Assembly: GCF_013294115.1 (NCBI RefSeq)
Contig: NZ_JABSNP010000005.1
Location: 124,001 to 188,000 of the forward strand
Direction: 5' to 3'
Length of the DNA: 64,000 bases
From: Hymenobacter caeli
Lineage (GTDB): Bacteria > Bacteroidota > Bacteroidia > Cytophagales > Hymenobacteraceae
The stretch's first letter is position 1, and each line of letters begins with the position of its first letter. Under the pieces are notes generated by a model, which was not told the origin of the DNA, searched no databases, and saw nothing but the letters and a program-made list of their open reading frames with translations. A program made the translations under genes and the position numbers. Of this stretch, positions 37,690 to 50,493 are shown one piece after another.

Positions 37690-39987
37690 CTATTTGGCTT
37701 TGGAAAACGAGTACGGCGCGGCATCCGCCGCCGTGCCGCGCTGTTTGTTAGGTATGGCACTCATGTCAAAATCGAGCACGGCACCTTTCAGCAGTTCCTC
37801 GTGGCTGAGCCAGTTCTTGTCGTAGGCCTGGCCGTTGAGGGTTAAGCCGTGCACGTAGCGGTTGGCGGCCGAGTTTTGGGGCGCGTTCAGCACGATGTCT
37901 TTGCCCGAGGGCAGGTGCAGGGTGGCCTTGGGGAAGAGCGGGGCCCCGAGCACGTACTGGTCGGTGGCGGGGCACACGGGGTAGAAGCCCAGGGCCGAAA
38001 ACACGTACCAGGCCGAGGTTTGGCCGTTGTCTTCGTCGCCGCAGTAGCCGTCGGGCGTGGGCAGGTAGAGGCGGTCCAGCACTTCGCGCACCCAGTACTG
38101 CGCTTTCCAGGGCTGGCCGGCGTAGTTGTACAGGTAAATCATGTGCTGGACGGGCTGGTTGCCGTGGGCGTACTGGCCCATGTGGGCAAGCTGCATCTCC
38201 CGGATTTCGTGGATGACCGAGCCGTAGTACGACGCGTCGAACACCGGCGGCAGCGTGAACACCGTGTCGAGCGCGGCCACGAATTTTTGCCGGCCGCCCA
38301 TCAAATCCACCAGCCCCTGCACGTCGTGGAACACCGACCAGGTGTAGTGCCAGCCGTTGCCTTCGGTGAAGGCATCGCCCCACTTGAAGGGATTGAAGGG
38401 CCGCTGAAACGTGCCGTCCTGGTTGCGGCCCCGCATTAGGCCGGTTTCCTTATCGAACAGCTTGCGGTAATTCTGGCTGCGCCGGGCGTACAGGGCAATT
38501 TCCTGCTTCGGCCGCTTCAGGGCCTTGGCCAGCTGGTAGATGGCAAAGTCGTCGTAGGCGTACTCCAGCGTGCGGGCCGCGTTTTCGTTGATTTTCACGT
38601 CGTAGGGCACGTAGCCCAGCCGGTTGTAGTACTGCACCCCGGTGCGGCCCACCGCGTCGAGGGGCCCCGCGTTGTTGGCCCCGTGCAACAGGGCTTCGTA
38701 GAGCACCTGCATGTCCTGGCCGCGCACGCCCTTGAGGTAGGCGTCGGCCACCACCGCGGCCGAGTTGTTGCCCACCATCACGTTGCGCAAGCCCGGGCTG
38801 GCCCACTCGGGCAGCCAGCCACTTTCTTTATAGTCGTTCACCAAGCCCTGCTGCATCTCGGCGTTCACGTCGGGGTAGAGCAGGTTCAGGAACGGAAACA
38901 AGGCCCGGAAGGTGTCCCAAAACCCGGTGTCGGTGTACATAAAGCCCGGCAGCGTCTGCCCGTTGAACGGGCTGTAGTGCACGACCTTACCGGCGGCGTC
39001 CAGCTCGTAGAGCTTGCGCGGGAACAGCAGCGTCCGGTACAGGCAGGAGTAGAACGTGCGGCGCTGGTCGGCGGTGCCGCCCGCCACCTCCACGCGGCCC
39101 AGGGCCCGGTTCCAGGCGGCGCGGCCCTGCTGCTGCACGGCCTCAAAGTCGCTCCCGCCGATTTCCTTCAGGTTCAGTTCGGCCTGCTCGGGGCTGATGA
39201 ACGACGAGGCCACCCGCGCGTTCACCTGCTCGCCCTTGCGGGTGCGGAAGCCCACCACGGCCCCGGCGTGGTCGGCCGTGGCCTCCAGGGCCCCGGCGAC
39301 CAGGGTGTTGTTTTGGTAGATGGCCGTGCTGGCGAAGTCGTGGTCGAACTCGACCACGAAGTAGTTGCGGAAGTTCTTCGGCACGCCGCCGCTGTTGCGG
39401 GTGGTGTAGCCCACGATTTTGCGCTCCCGGGGCAGCACCCGGGCGCAGGAGCCCTTGTCCAGGGCGTCGAGCACCACGTAGGCGCTGTCGGTTTTCGGGA
39501 ACGTGAAGCGGAAGCGGGCCGCCCGCTCGGTGGGCGCAATTTCCGTCGTCACGTCGTAGTCGGCCAGGTACACGCGGTAGTAGTAGGGCGTGGCCACTTC
39601 GGCCTTGTGCGAGTACCAGCTGGCGCGGTCGTCTTCCGCGAACACGCGCCGGCCGGTGGTGGGCATCAGGGCAAACTGGCCGTAGTCGTTCATCCACGGC
39701 GAAGGCTGGTGCGTCTGCTTGAAGCCCCGGATTTTGTCGGCCCCGTACTGGTAGGCCCAGCCGTCGCCCATCTTACCGGTTTGCGGCAGCCAGCAGTTCA
39801 TGCCCCAGGGCCGGCAAATGGCCGGGTAGGTGTTGCCGTTCGACAGGCTGGGCTTGGAATCGGTGCCCATGAGCGGGTTCACCCACTGCACGGGGTCGAG
39901 GTCGGCGGCGGTAGCGGCGGGGGCTTGCGCCACCGCGGAGCCGGCGGCCAGGGCCAGCAGGGCACACGCGGCAAAGGAGTTGAGCAT
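37690..39987 (-). CDS. GH92 alpha-mannosidase, secreted
   Basis: 765 residues from ATG 39987 with a signal peptide (LLALAAGSAVAQ). GH92 enzymes are calcium-dependent inverting exo-alpha-mannosidases, usually alpha-1,2. Typical blocks: VNPLMGTDSKPSLSNGNTYPA at the N-terminus, GFKQTHQPSPWMNDYGQF, FWDTFRALFPFLNLLYPD, and the catalytic GDEDNGQTSAWYVFSALGFYPV. Mature enzyme in periplasm or at the cell surface. It is not part of a SusC/SusD locus here. It separates moaE from the moaC-mobA unit, so it breaks the cofactor cluster. Confidence 0.94.
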   Translation of the reverse strand: MLNSFAACALLALAAGSAVAQAPAATAADLDPVQWVNPLMGTDSKPSLSNGNTYPAICRPWGMNCWLPQTGKMGDGWAYQYGADKIRGFKQTHQPSPWMNDYGQFALMPTTGRRVFAEDDRASWYSHKAEVATPYYYRVYLADYDVTTEIAPTERAARFRFTFPKTDSAYVVLDALDKGSCARVLPRERKIVGYTTRNSGGVPKNFRNYFVVEFDHDFASTAIYQNNTLVAGALEATADHAGAVVGFRTRKGEQVNARVASSFISPEQAELNLKEIGGSDFEAVQQQGRAAWNRALGRVEVAGGTADQRRTFYSCLYRTLLFPRKLYELDAAGKVVHYSPFNGQTLPGFMYTDTGFWDTFRALFPFLNLLYPDVNAEMQQGLVNDYKESGWLPEWASPGLRNVMVGNNSAAVVADAYLKGVRGQDMQVLYEALLHGANNAGPLDAVGRTGVQYYNRLGYVPYDVKINENAARTLEYAYDDFAIYQLAKALKRPKQEIALYARRSQNYRKLFDKETGLMRGRNQDGTFQRPFNPFKWGDAFTEGNGWHYTWSVFHDVQGLVDLMGGRQKFVAALDTVFTLPPVFDASYYGSVIHEIREMQLAHMGQYAHGNQPVQHMIYLYNYAGQPWKAQYWVREVLDRLYLPTPDGYCGDEDNGQTSAWYVFSALGFYPVCPATDQYVLGAPLFPKATLHLPSGKDIVLNAPQNSAANRYVHGLTLNGQAYDKNWLSHEELLKGAVLDFDMSAIPNKQRGTAADAAPYSFSKAK

Positions 39988-40150
39988 GGGGCGGGTGGGA
40001 GAAGAAGCAGCGAGGGCCCCGGATGGGGACGCGGGCAGGAGCCCTTTCCGGAAAGCCAACCCGCCGCGCAAGGTAAAACTTCCGGCCTGTTGCGGCCCAG
40101 CTTTGGCTTGCTTTTCACCCCACCGCCCCACGCCACCCGCAGCCGCGCGG

Positions 40151-41356
40151 CTACGCTTTGAGGGCGGCCTCGGCCTCGGCCCGCTCCTGGGGCGTGTTCA
40201 CGTTGCGCAACTCCTCGGGCACCGGCGGGGCCAGCACGGCGGTGTCGGAGTTGATGAGGGCCTTGCGCGGGCACGAGTAGCCGAGGCTGAGGAAGCGCAG
40301 CAGCTCGCCGTAGGCCCTGGGCTCCCAGATGGTGACGAGCGGCTCGGGGAAGTCGTTCCAGGGGCTTTGCAGGGCGGTGGCGAAGCGGCCGGGCTGGCGG
40401 TTTGCTACCAGAAACTCCAGCGTGGTACGGGTGAGCAGCGGCAGGTCGCAGGCCAATACCAGCCACGCGGCGTCGGGGTCGGCCCGGAACGCCGAGAGCA
40501 GCCCGCCCAGGGGCCCCAGGCCCAGAAAAGTGTCGGGCAGCGGCACCAGCCCGGCGGGCAATTCATCGGCCTGGTCGGGGCGGACGGACACGCGCACGCC
40601 GGCGCAAAACTCGTGCAGCAGCGCGGCGGTGTGCTGGCGCTGGTCGGCCGCGCCGTGGTAGCGCAGGGCCCCTTTGTCGGTGCGCATCCGCTCGCTGCGG
40701 CCGCCGGCCAGCACCAGGCCGCGCAGCACGGGCCGCGCCGCGGCGTACCATTTTTGCACGAAAGCGGTGATGCCGGCCGCATCGGCCAGCGGCAGCACAA
40801 GCGGCAGCGGGGCCCCGGCCAGGTGCGCCAGCAGCACCGGTGGCAACTCGGTTTGGCCGTCGGCCAGCAGCACGAGGCGCACGTCGGTGAGGCGGTCGAG
40901 CTTCTTGTCCAGCGGCTTGCGCGGGTCGACGACGACGATTTGCTGGCGGGCGCGGAAATGGTTGCCGTTCACCAGCACCAGGCTGTTGTGGGCCAGCAGC
41001 TCGGGCTGCGAAAACTTGTCCAGGGCCCGGCTGGTGTTCAGCTGGGTATACGTTATTTTATCCGTCAACACGCTGAACAGGCCGTTCTCGCCCCGCGCCG
41101 GCACCAGCCCCGCCGGCACCAGCCCCGCCGGGGCCCCGGCGGCCAGGGCCGCGTCGCCGGCGGCGTGGTCGGCGTCCACGTAGGCCACGCGCAGGGCCGG
41201 GGCCAGGTGGGGCAGCAGCCGCGCCACCAGGGCTTGAATGTCGGCGCAGGGGGCCCCCAGGATGGCCAGCTCGTGCCGGCTGAATTCACCCACGTCGGGG
41301 CGGGCCAGGGCGGCGTGCTTGGGGCGCTTCGGGGCGTTGTCGGGTTGGGTTTCCAT
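40151..41356 (-). CDS. mobA: MobB-like/MobA fusion: molybdenum cofactor guanylyltransferase
   Basis: 401 residues. The C-terminal part (about 212-401) is MobA, which adds GMP to Mo-molybdopterin to form MGD: LVLAGGRSERMRTDKG at 214-229, LGPLGGLLSAF, and WLVLACDLPLL. The N-terminal 200 residues resemble a MobB-type P-loop domain in layout (ELAILGAPCADIQALVARLL, VAYVDADH, NSLVLVNGNHF), but the Walker A Gly-Lys-Ser/Thr is absent, so nucleotide binding is probably lost. It lies 5 bp after moaC on the same strand, so it is co-transcribed. A bis-MGD product fits the FdhF-like client in this window. Confidence 0.85.
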   Translation of the reverse strand: METQPDNAPKRPKHAALARPDVGEFSRHELAILGAPCADIQALVARLLPHLAPALRVAYVDADHAAGDAALAAGAPAGLVPAGLVPARGENGLFSVLTDKITYTQLNTSRALDKFSQPELLAHNSLVLVNGNHFRARQQIVVVDPRKPLDKKLDRLTDVRLVLLADGQTELPPVLLAHLAGAPLPLVLPLADAAGITAFVQKWYAAARPVLRGLVLAGGRSERMRTDKGALRYHGAADQRQHTAALLHEFCAGVRVSVRPDQADELPAGLVPLPDTFLGLGPLGGLLSAFRADPDAAWLVLACDLPLLTRTTLEFLVANRQPGRFATALQSPWNDFPEPLVTIWEPRAYGELLRFLSLGYSCPRKALINSDTAVLAPPVPEELRNVNTPQERAEAEAALKA

Positions 41357-41361
41357 GGGGA

Positions 41362-41844
<483 letters not shown>

Positions 41845-41848
41845 TCTG

Positions 41849-42170
41849 GTCATTTAGCAATTATCAATTAACATTTAACAATCCGCAGCGGGTTGTTCTT
41901 GCAACGCGAAGAACGGATTGCCCGCAGTCAGGTTCTTTGCGGCGGGGGTAACGCCAGTAGCATCCCGTACTTAATTATCTGATGTTACGCAGTTCTTCAG
42001 CCAAGGGGGCCCAGGGGAGTAGCGCGAACTTTGTAGTTCGCGCTACGGAGCGCTGCGTAACATCAGTTAATATCCCCCAGAATGCCGCGACCAGGGGCCC
42101 CAGCAAGTGGCTCCTGGTGCTCCAAAAAAGCCGTACTGGTGCTAAATGTTAACTGATAAATGTTAAATAA
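41849..42170. repeat. Word-type inverted repeat (TTAAC words) spanning the moaC-moeA gap
   Basis: Left arm 41849-41884 (TTAGCAATTATCAATTAACA words) and right arm about 42140-42170 (TTAACTGATAAATGTTAAAT). Both arms touch start codons: ATG 41853 of moaC and ATG 42160 of moeA lie inside them. A second, sharp palindrome is nested at 41979-42066. No gene in the gap. Confidence 0.65.
41979..42066. repeat. Nested palindrome inside the moaC-moeA gap
   Basis: Outer arms CTGATGTTACGCAG (41979-41992) and exact complement (42053-42066). Inner arms GTAGCGCGAACT (42019-42030) and complement (42035-42046) around TTGT. Looks like a mobile or dispersed small palindrome; only one copy recognised here. Confidence 0.75.
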
Positions 42171-42171
42171 A

Positions 42172-43380
42172 ATGATTTCCGTCGCCGAAGCCTACGCCCG
42201 CGTGCTGGCCACCGCCCGCCCGCTGCCGCCCGAAACCCTGCCCCTGCCCGAAGCCGCCGGCCGTGTCCTGGCCGAAGACCTGGCCGCCGACCGCGACTTC
42301 CCGCCCTTCGACCGGGTGGCGATGGACGGCATCGCCGTGGCCCACGCCGCCTGGGCCGGCGGCCAAACGGTGTTTCCGGTGGCGCACGCGCAGTTTGCCG
42401 GGGCCCCCGCCCGGCCGCTGCCCGGCCCGGGCGTGGCCGTGGAGGTGATGACCGGCGCCGTGCTGCCCCCCGGGGCCGACGCGGTGGTGCGCTACGAGGA
42501 CGTTACCATCGATAACCACCAGGCGACCATTAACATACAGCCAGCCGCCCGGGCCGGCGTGAACATCCACGCCCGGGCCACCGACCGCCGCCGCGGCGAC
42601 CTGCTGCTGCCCGCCGGCACCCGCCTCACGCCCGCCGCCCTGGCCGTGGCCGCCACCGTGGGGGCCGCCGAAGTGCGCGTGGCGCGCCTCGCCCGGGTGG
42701 CGGTGGTGAGCACCGGCGACGAGCTGGTGGAGGTGGCCGCCACGCCCCTGCCCCACCAAATCCGGCGCTCCAACGCCTACGCCGTGCAGGCCCTGCTGGC
42801 CCCCGCCGGGGCCGACGTGCACCTGTTTCATTTGCCCGACGACCTGCCCACGCTGCGCCAGGGCCTGACGAACATCCTCGCCGCCGGCTTCGATGCCGTG
42901 GTGCTGAGCGGGGCCGTGAGCAAGGGCCGCGCCGACCACCTGCCCACGCTGCTGCGCGAGTTGGGCGTGGAAGAAATTTTCCACGAAGTGAACCAGCGCC
43001 CCGGCAAGCCCATGTGGTTTGGGGCCCGGGCCGGCGGGGGCCCCGTGGTGTTCGGCCTGCCCGGCAACCCGGTCTCGACGCTGCTCACCGCCGCCCGCTA
43101 CGTGCGGCCCTGGCTGCTGGCCCGCCAGCAGCCGGCGGCCGGGCCCCCGGGCCCCACGCCGGCCGTGCTCACGGCGGCCGTGCAGTTCCGGCCCGCGCTG
43201 GCGCACCTGCTGCCGGTGGCCATTGCCGTGGACGCGCTGGGCGTGCGCCGCGCCACGCCGGTGGTTGTGGGCGGCTCCGGCGATTTGGCCGGCCTGCTCG
43301 GGGCCGATGCGTTTCTGGAATTGCCGGCCGAGCTGACGGACTTTGCCCCCGGCACCGCGTGGCCGGCTTGGCCGTTGTAG
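42172..43380 (+). CDS. moeA: Molybdopterin molybdenumtransferase MoeA
   Basis: 402 residues from ATG 42172 (MISVAEAYARV), preferred over ATG 42160, which lies in a repeat arm and would add MLNK. MoeA inserts molybdate into adenylylated molybdopterin. Motifs: FPPFDRVAMDGIAV, EVMTGAVLPPGADAVVRYEDV, VSTGDELVE, VVLSGAVSKGRADHL, and FGLPGNPVSTLL. The last gene of the cofactor set here, followed at once by the SAM riboswitch. No mog/moaB or modABC is seen in the window. Confidence 0.96.
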   Translation: MISVAEAYARVLATARPLPPETLPLPEAAGRVLAEDLAADRDFPPFDRVAMDGIAVAHAAWAGGQTVFPVAHAQFAGAPARPLPGPGVAVEVMTGAVLPPGADAVVRYEDVTIDNHQATINIQPAARAGVNIHARATDRRRGDLLLPAGTRLTPAALAVAATVGAAEVRVARLARVAVVSTGDELVEVAATPLPHQIRRSNAYAVQALLAPAGADVHLFHLPDDLPTLRQGLTNILAAGFDAVVLSGAVSKGRADHLPTLLRELGVEEIFHEVNQRPGKPMWFGARAGGGPVVFGLPGNPVSTLLTAARYVRPWLLARQQPAAGPPGPTPAVLTAAVQFRPALAHLLPVAIAVDALGVRRATPVVVGGSGDLAGLLGADAFLELPAELTDFAPGTAWPAWPL

Positions 43381-43415
43381 CGCGGCCCCCAAGGCCAGCA
43401 CTTCTTTTTCGTGCG

Positions 43416-43423
43416 TATCTTCG
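43416..43423 (+). promoter_or_regulatory. Probable -7 element (TATCTTCG) for the metH leader
   Basis: One base off TAnnTTTG. Expected start near 43430 is exactly where the riboswitch P1 stem begins (43433), so the position is strongly consistent. Confidence 0.5.
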
Positions 43424-43432
43424 CCGTAGCTG

Positions 43433-43579
43433 CTATCCAGAAAGACCGAGGGACTGGGCCCTGTGACGTCTTGGCAACCTGCTTTGAGTAGGTGCCAACT
43501 CCCGTTCTGCCAACGCGTTTGGCCGAAGAAGATGACAGCCGGAACCGCGCCCCTGGGGCCCGGGTTTCTTTCTGGATAG
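43433..43579 (+). ncRNA. SAM-I (S-box) riboswitch
   Basis: P1 stem CTATCCAGAAAG (43433-43444) pairs perfectly with 43568-43579. The core carries the S-box signatures GAGGGACTGG, a GCAACC block with the preceding TGA, and GGTGCCAACTCC. It senses S-adenosylmethionine and sits 33 bp upstream of metH, so SAM excess should repress metH and probably metF. A short T-run (CGTCGTTTTTTATC) follows P1, so the switch may use termination or start-site masking. Confidence 0.95.
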
Positions 43580-43612
43580 GCACGGGTTTCCGTCGTTTTT
43601 TATCTGGTTAGA

Positions 43613-47338
<3,726 letters not shown>

Positions 47339-47347
47339 AAGCCGTTG

Positions 47348-47427
47348 GTTTTTAGCTGCTAGCTATTAGCTCTTGGCCATTGATATTTTTTTGAAAGCTA
47401 ACAGCTAGCAGCTAATAGCTAAAAGCT
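47348..47427. repeat. Word-type inverted repeat (TTAGC words), metH-metF gap
   Basis: Left arm 47348-47377 (TTTTTAGCTGCTAGC words) and right arm 47394-47427 (AACAGCTAGCAGC words) are complementary. The right arm ends 5 bases before the metF start, so a hairpin would bury the translation start region. Uses the same word as the repeat at 8868-9015. Confidence 0.75.
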
Positions 47428-47432
47428 CAACA

Positions 47433-48389
47433 ATGAAAGTTACCGACCACCTCGCCAAAGCCGACGGCAAAACGTTGTTTTCCTTCGAGGTTTTGCCGCC
47501 CAAAAAGGGTGAGAACATCCGCACGCTGTTCTCCAACATCGAGCCGCTGATGGAATTCAAGCCGCCGTTCATCGACGTGACCTACCACCGCGAGGAATAC
47601 GTGTACCGCCAGCACCCCAACGGCCTGCTCGAAAAGAAAACCGTGCGCCGCCGGCCGGGCACGGTGGGCATCTGCGCGGCCATCAAGAACCGCTTCGATG
47701 TGGACACCGTGCCGCACCTGATTTGCGGGGGCTTCACGAAGGAAGAAACCGAGAACGCGCTGATTGACTTGCACTTCCTGGGCATCGACTCGGTGCTGGC
47801 CCTGCGCGGCGACCCGATAAAGTCGGACGGCGTGTTCAAGGCCGAGCCCGACGGCCACGCCTACGCCTGCGACCTCATCGGCCAGCTGGCCGACCTCAAC
47901 AAGGGCGAGTATTTGGATGAGGCCCAGGACGATACCTGGGCCACCGACTTCTGCATCGGCACGGCCGGCTACCCCGAGAAGCACTTCGAGGCCCCCAACT
48001 CCGGGGCCGACATCCGCTACCTCAAGCACAAGGTGGACCGCGGGGCCGACTACATCGTGACCCAGATGTTTTTCGACAACGAGCAGTTTTTCGACTACGA
48101 GCGCCGCTGCCGCGAGGCCGGCATCACCGTGCCCATCATCCCCGGCCTCAAGCCCTTGACGACGAAAGCGCAGCTCACCATGCTGCCGCGCACCTTCTTC
48201 CTCAACCTGCCCGAGGCCCTGGTGGAAGCCGTGAGCCAGTGCCGCGACAACGAGGCCGCCCGCGTCGTGGGCATCGAGTGGTGCCTCAACCAAAGCCGCG
48301 AGCTGATGGCCCACGGCGTGCCCTGCCTGCACTACTACTCGATGGGCAAGGCCGAGAGCATCCGAAAAGTGGCCAAGGAGTTGTTTTAG
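47433..48389 (+). CDS. metF: Methylenetetrahydrofolate reductase MetF
   Basis: 318 residues, FAD-dependent TIM barrel that makes 5-methyl-THF for MetH. Signatures: FSFEVLPPKKGEN, DVTYHRE, LGIDSVLALRGDP, TQMFFDNEQFF, and PIIPGLKPLTTKAQL. Normal length for the family. Codirectional with metH 94 bp upstream, so it is likely read through from the riboswitch-controlled transcript. Confidence 0.97.
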   Translation: MKVTDHLAKADGKTLFSFEVLPPKKGENIRTLFSNIEPLMEFKPPFIDVTYHREEYVYRQHPNGLLEKKTVRRRPGTVGICAAIKNRFDVDTVPHLICGGFTKEETENALIDLHFLGIDSVLALRGDPIKSDGVFKAEPDGHAYACDLIGQLADLNKGEYLDEAQDDTWATDFCIGTAGYPEKHFEAPNSGADIRYLKHKVDRGADYIVTQMFFDNEQFFDYERRCREAGITVPIIPGLKPLTTKAQLTMLPRTFFLNLPEALVEAVSQCRDNEAARVVGIEWCLNQSRELMAHGVPCLHYYSMGKAESIRKVAKELF

Positions 48390-48543
48390 TCATTTAACAG
48401 TTAGCAATTAACATTTAACACCCGTACTGCTTTGGGCGAACCCGCTGTTCGTTGCAGTCACTTGCTCAGCTATTTTCGGCACATTATGCCCACATCGGCC
48501 CAGCCGTCAGCTTGTTAAATGTTAATTGCTAAATGTTAAATGA
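48389..48543. repeat. Word-type inverted repeat (TTAAC/TTAGC words), metF-TPR gap
   Basis: Left arm 48389-48420 and right arm 48513-48543 match as reverse complements (TTTAACAGTTAGCAATTAAC type). The left arm begins inside the metF stop, and the right arm contains the start codon of the next gene (ATG 48533). Confidence 0.75.
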
Positions 48544-49012
48544 CCTGTTTGCCCAGCTCCGCACCGCCACGGCGCCGGCCGAGATTGAGGCCCTGCAAAA
48601 CGGCATCTGGCAGGTGTGGCTCACGACCGGCGACGCCGCCCTCGACAAGCAGCTGGAGGCCGGCATGCGGGCCTTGCAAGCCGCCGATTTCACCCGCGCC
48701 ATCGGCGTGTTTGATGAGCTGATTGCCGCCGCCCCGCACCTGGCCGAGGGCTGGAACAAGCGCGCCACCGCCTACTACCAGCGCGGCGACTACCGCGCCT
48801 CGCTCGCCGACATTGCCGAAACCCTGCGCCGCGAGCCCCGGCACTTCGGGGCCCTGTGGGGCCAGGCAGCCATTTTGCGGCAGCTGGCCGACCCGCGCCG
48901 GGCCCTGCGCACCCTCAAGCAGCTGGAGGCCCTGTGCCCCAATTTGCCCGGCCTGCGCGAGCAGCAACTGGCCCTGCGCGAGCAGCTGGAGGACGGCGGC
49001 GGCGCTTTCTAA
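48533..49012 (+). CDS. Small TPR protein
   Basis: 159 residues, no signal peptide, cytoplasmic. Two to three TPR motifs: AADFTRAIGVFDELIAAAPHLAEGWNKRATAYYQRGDY, then RASLADIAETLRREPRHFGALWG. The function is not recognisable beyond protein-protein contact. The start ATG 48533 (MLND) lies within a repeat arm; no good alternative start exists downstream for some distance, so the repeat appears to supply the initiation codon. A small lipoprotein follows after 14 bp. Confidence 0.82.
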   Translation: MLNDLFAQLRTATAPAEIEALQNGIWQVWLTTGDAALDKQLEAGMRALQAADFTRAIGVFDELIAAAPHLAEGWNKRATAYYQRGDYRASLADIAETLRREPRHFGALWGQAAILRQLADPRRALRTLKQLEALCPNLPGLREQQLALREQLEDGGGAF

Positions 49013-49026
49013 AGTACATTTCCGCC

Positions 49027-49590
49027 ATGAAAACGTTCTTTTCGCTCTCGACCCACGCGCTGGCGCTGGGGGCCCTGGCTGGCCTGCTGACGGCCTGCGA
49101 CTCGACCCCGCGCGAGCGCCAGGCCGTGGTGCGCGAGCAGTCGCGCAAGCTCGACACGCTGGCCCGGCAGGGGGCCCACACCCTGGCCCGCCTGGGCCGC
49201 CAAACGGCCCAGTACGACGCCGCCAACCGCGCCCGCCGCGCCGAACCGCTCAGCCCCGCCCGCAAAAAAATCTTCACCGCCAACCTGCTGGGGCCCTACG
49301 CCGGGCACCTCGACGCCATGATGCCGGCCACCATCGGGGGGCCCTACCAGCAGCTGCTCCAGCAAACCCGCGCCCGCCGCCAGGCCTGGACCGACCGCGA
49401 CTGGGACTACGCCCGCGCCGTGTACGCCGACGTGAACATCGCCCTGGCCCGCGTGCGCCTCGACCTGCCCGCCCGCGACGAGCTGCGCGTGCGGGCCTGG
49501 CAGGCCGAATTCGTGGCCCTGCAAGCCGGCCACACCGCCGCCGAGCTGCACGCCGCCACCCGCGGCCCCGCGGCCGCCGCCCGCCACTGA
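49027..49590 (+). CDS. Small lipoprotein of unknown function
   Basis: 187 residues from ATG 49027. Lipoprotein signal (ALGALAGLLTACDS, Cys near residue 22). The mature part is helical and Arg/Ala-rich, with periodic heptads (KLDTLARQGAHTLARLGRQ) suggesting a coiled coil. I do not recognise a family. It follows the TPR gene by 14 bp and precedes an aquaporin by 57 bp. Confidence 0.7.
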   Translation: MKTFFSLSTHALALGALAGLLTACDSTPRERQAVVREQSRKLDTLARQGAHTLARLGRQTAQYDAANRARRAEPLSPARKKIFTANLLGPYAGHLDAMMPATIGGPYQQLLQQTRARRQAWTDRDWDYARAVYADVNIALARVRLDLPARDELRVRAWQAEFVALQAGHTAAELHAATRGPAAAARH

Positions 49591-49647
49591 TTTTCAACCA
49601 CGCGGGCATTTCCGCGTTGTAGAGCGTTTACCAGCGCTCTTTGTTCC

Positions 49648-50430
49648 ATGGGTTTTGCCTCCGAATTGCTTCCGGCTTTGCGCCGCCACTGGCGCTACTA
49701 TCTGGTCGAAGTAGCCGGGCCCGCCATCTTCCTCACGGTGTCGAGCCTCACGTCCGTGGTGTTTCACCACCCCAGCTCGCGGGTGGTGCAGGCCTTGGGG
49801 CCCAACGAGATGTTGCAGCGCGCGGGGCTGGCCCTGGTAGTTGCCGCCACGGTGATGGCCTGCGGCGCGTCGCCCTGGGGCAAGCGCTCGGGGGCCCACT
49901 TCAACCCGGCCGTGACGCTGGGCTTCTGGCAGCTGGGCCACATCCGCACCGCCGATGCGGTGTGGTACGTGCTGGCCCAGTTCACGGGGGCCCTGGCGGC
50001 GGGCTTCGCCATGTTCAACCTGCTGAAGCCGTGGTTTGGCTACCCATCAGTGCACCACAACCTCACCCGGCCCATCGACGGCGACTACGGCTGGGCCCTG
50101 GCGCTGGGGGCCGAAATGGTGATTGCGGCGAGCTTTCTGCTGACCATCCTGGCGGCGCTGCACTCGCCGCGGCTCAAGAAGTTTTCGAGCGTGTTTGCGG
50201 GCGGCCTCATCGGTTTCTTCATCGTGTTCGAGTCGCCCATTTCGGGCATGAGCCTGAACCCGGCCCGCTCCACGGGCACGGCGGTGGCCGCGCAGCTGGG
50301 CCCTGGGCTGTGGATTTACTTCGTGGGGCCCCTGCTGGCCATGTGGGCCGCCGCCGTGTGGTACGGGCGCTACCGCACCCGCCACGCCCTGCCCGAGCGC
50401 CCGCCCCTGTACCCCGACCCCGCAGCGTAG
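49648..50430 (+). CDS. MIP-family channel (aquaporin/glycerol facilitator)
   Basis: 260 residues, six membrane helices. Both NPA boxes are intact: HFNPAVTLGF (N86) and SLNPARSTG (N204). Lack of the Asp that follows the second NPA in GlpF-type facilitators (here Arg-Ser) favours a water-type aquaporin over a glycerol channel, but substrate cannot be fixed. The C-terminus is Pro-rich. Confidence 0.93.
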   Translation: MGFASELLPALRRHWRYYLVEVAGPAIFLTVSSLTSVVFHHPSSRVVQALGPNEMLQRAGLALVVAATVMACGASPWGKRSGAHFNPAVTLGFWQLGHIRTADAVWYVLAQFTGALAAGFAMFNLLKPWFGYPSVHHNLTRPIDGDYGWALALGAEMVIAASFLLTILAALHSPRLKKFSSVFAGGLIGFFIVFESPISGMSLNPARSTGTAVAAQLGPGLWIYFVGPLLAMWAAAVWYGRYRTRHALPERPPLYPDPAA

Positions 50431-50493
50431 GGCCCCGGCGTAGCCATTGGGGCCATTCTGCCGTACAGCCAGGGCCCACTCTTCATTTGCGCC

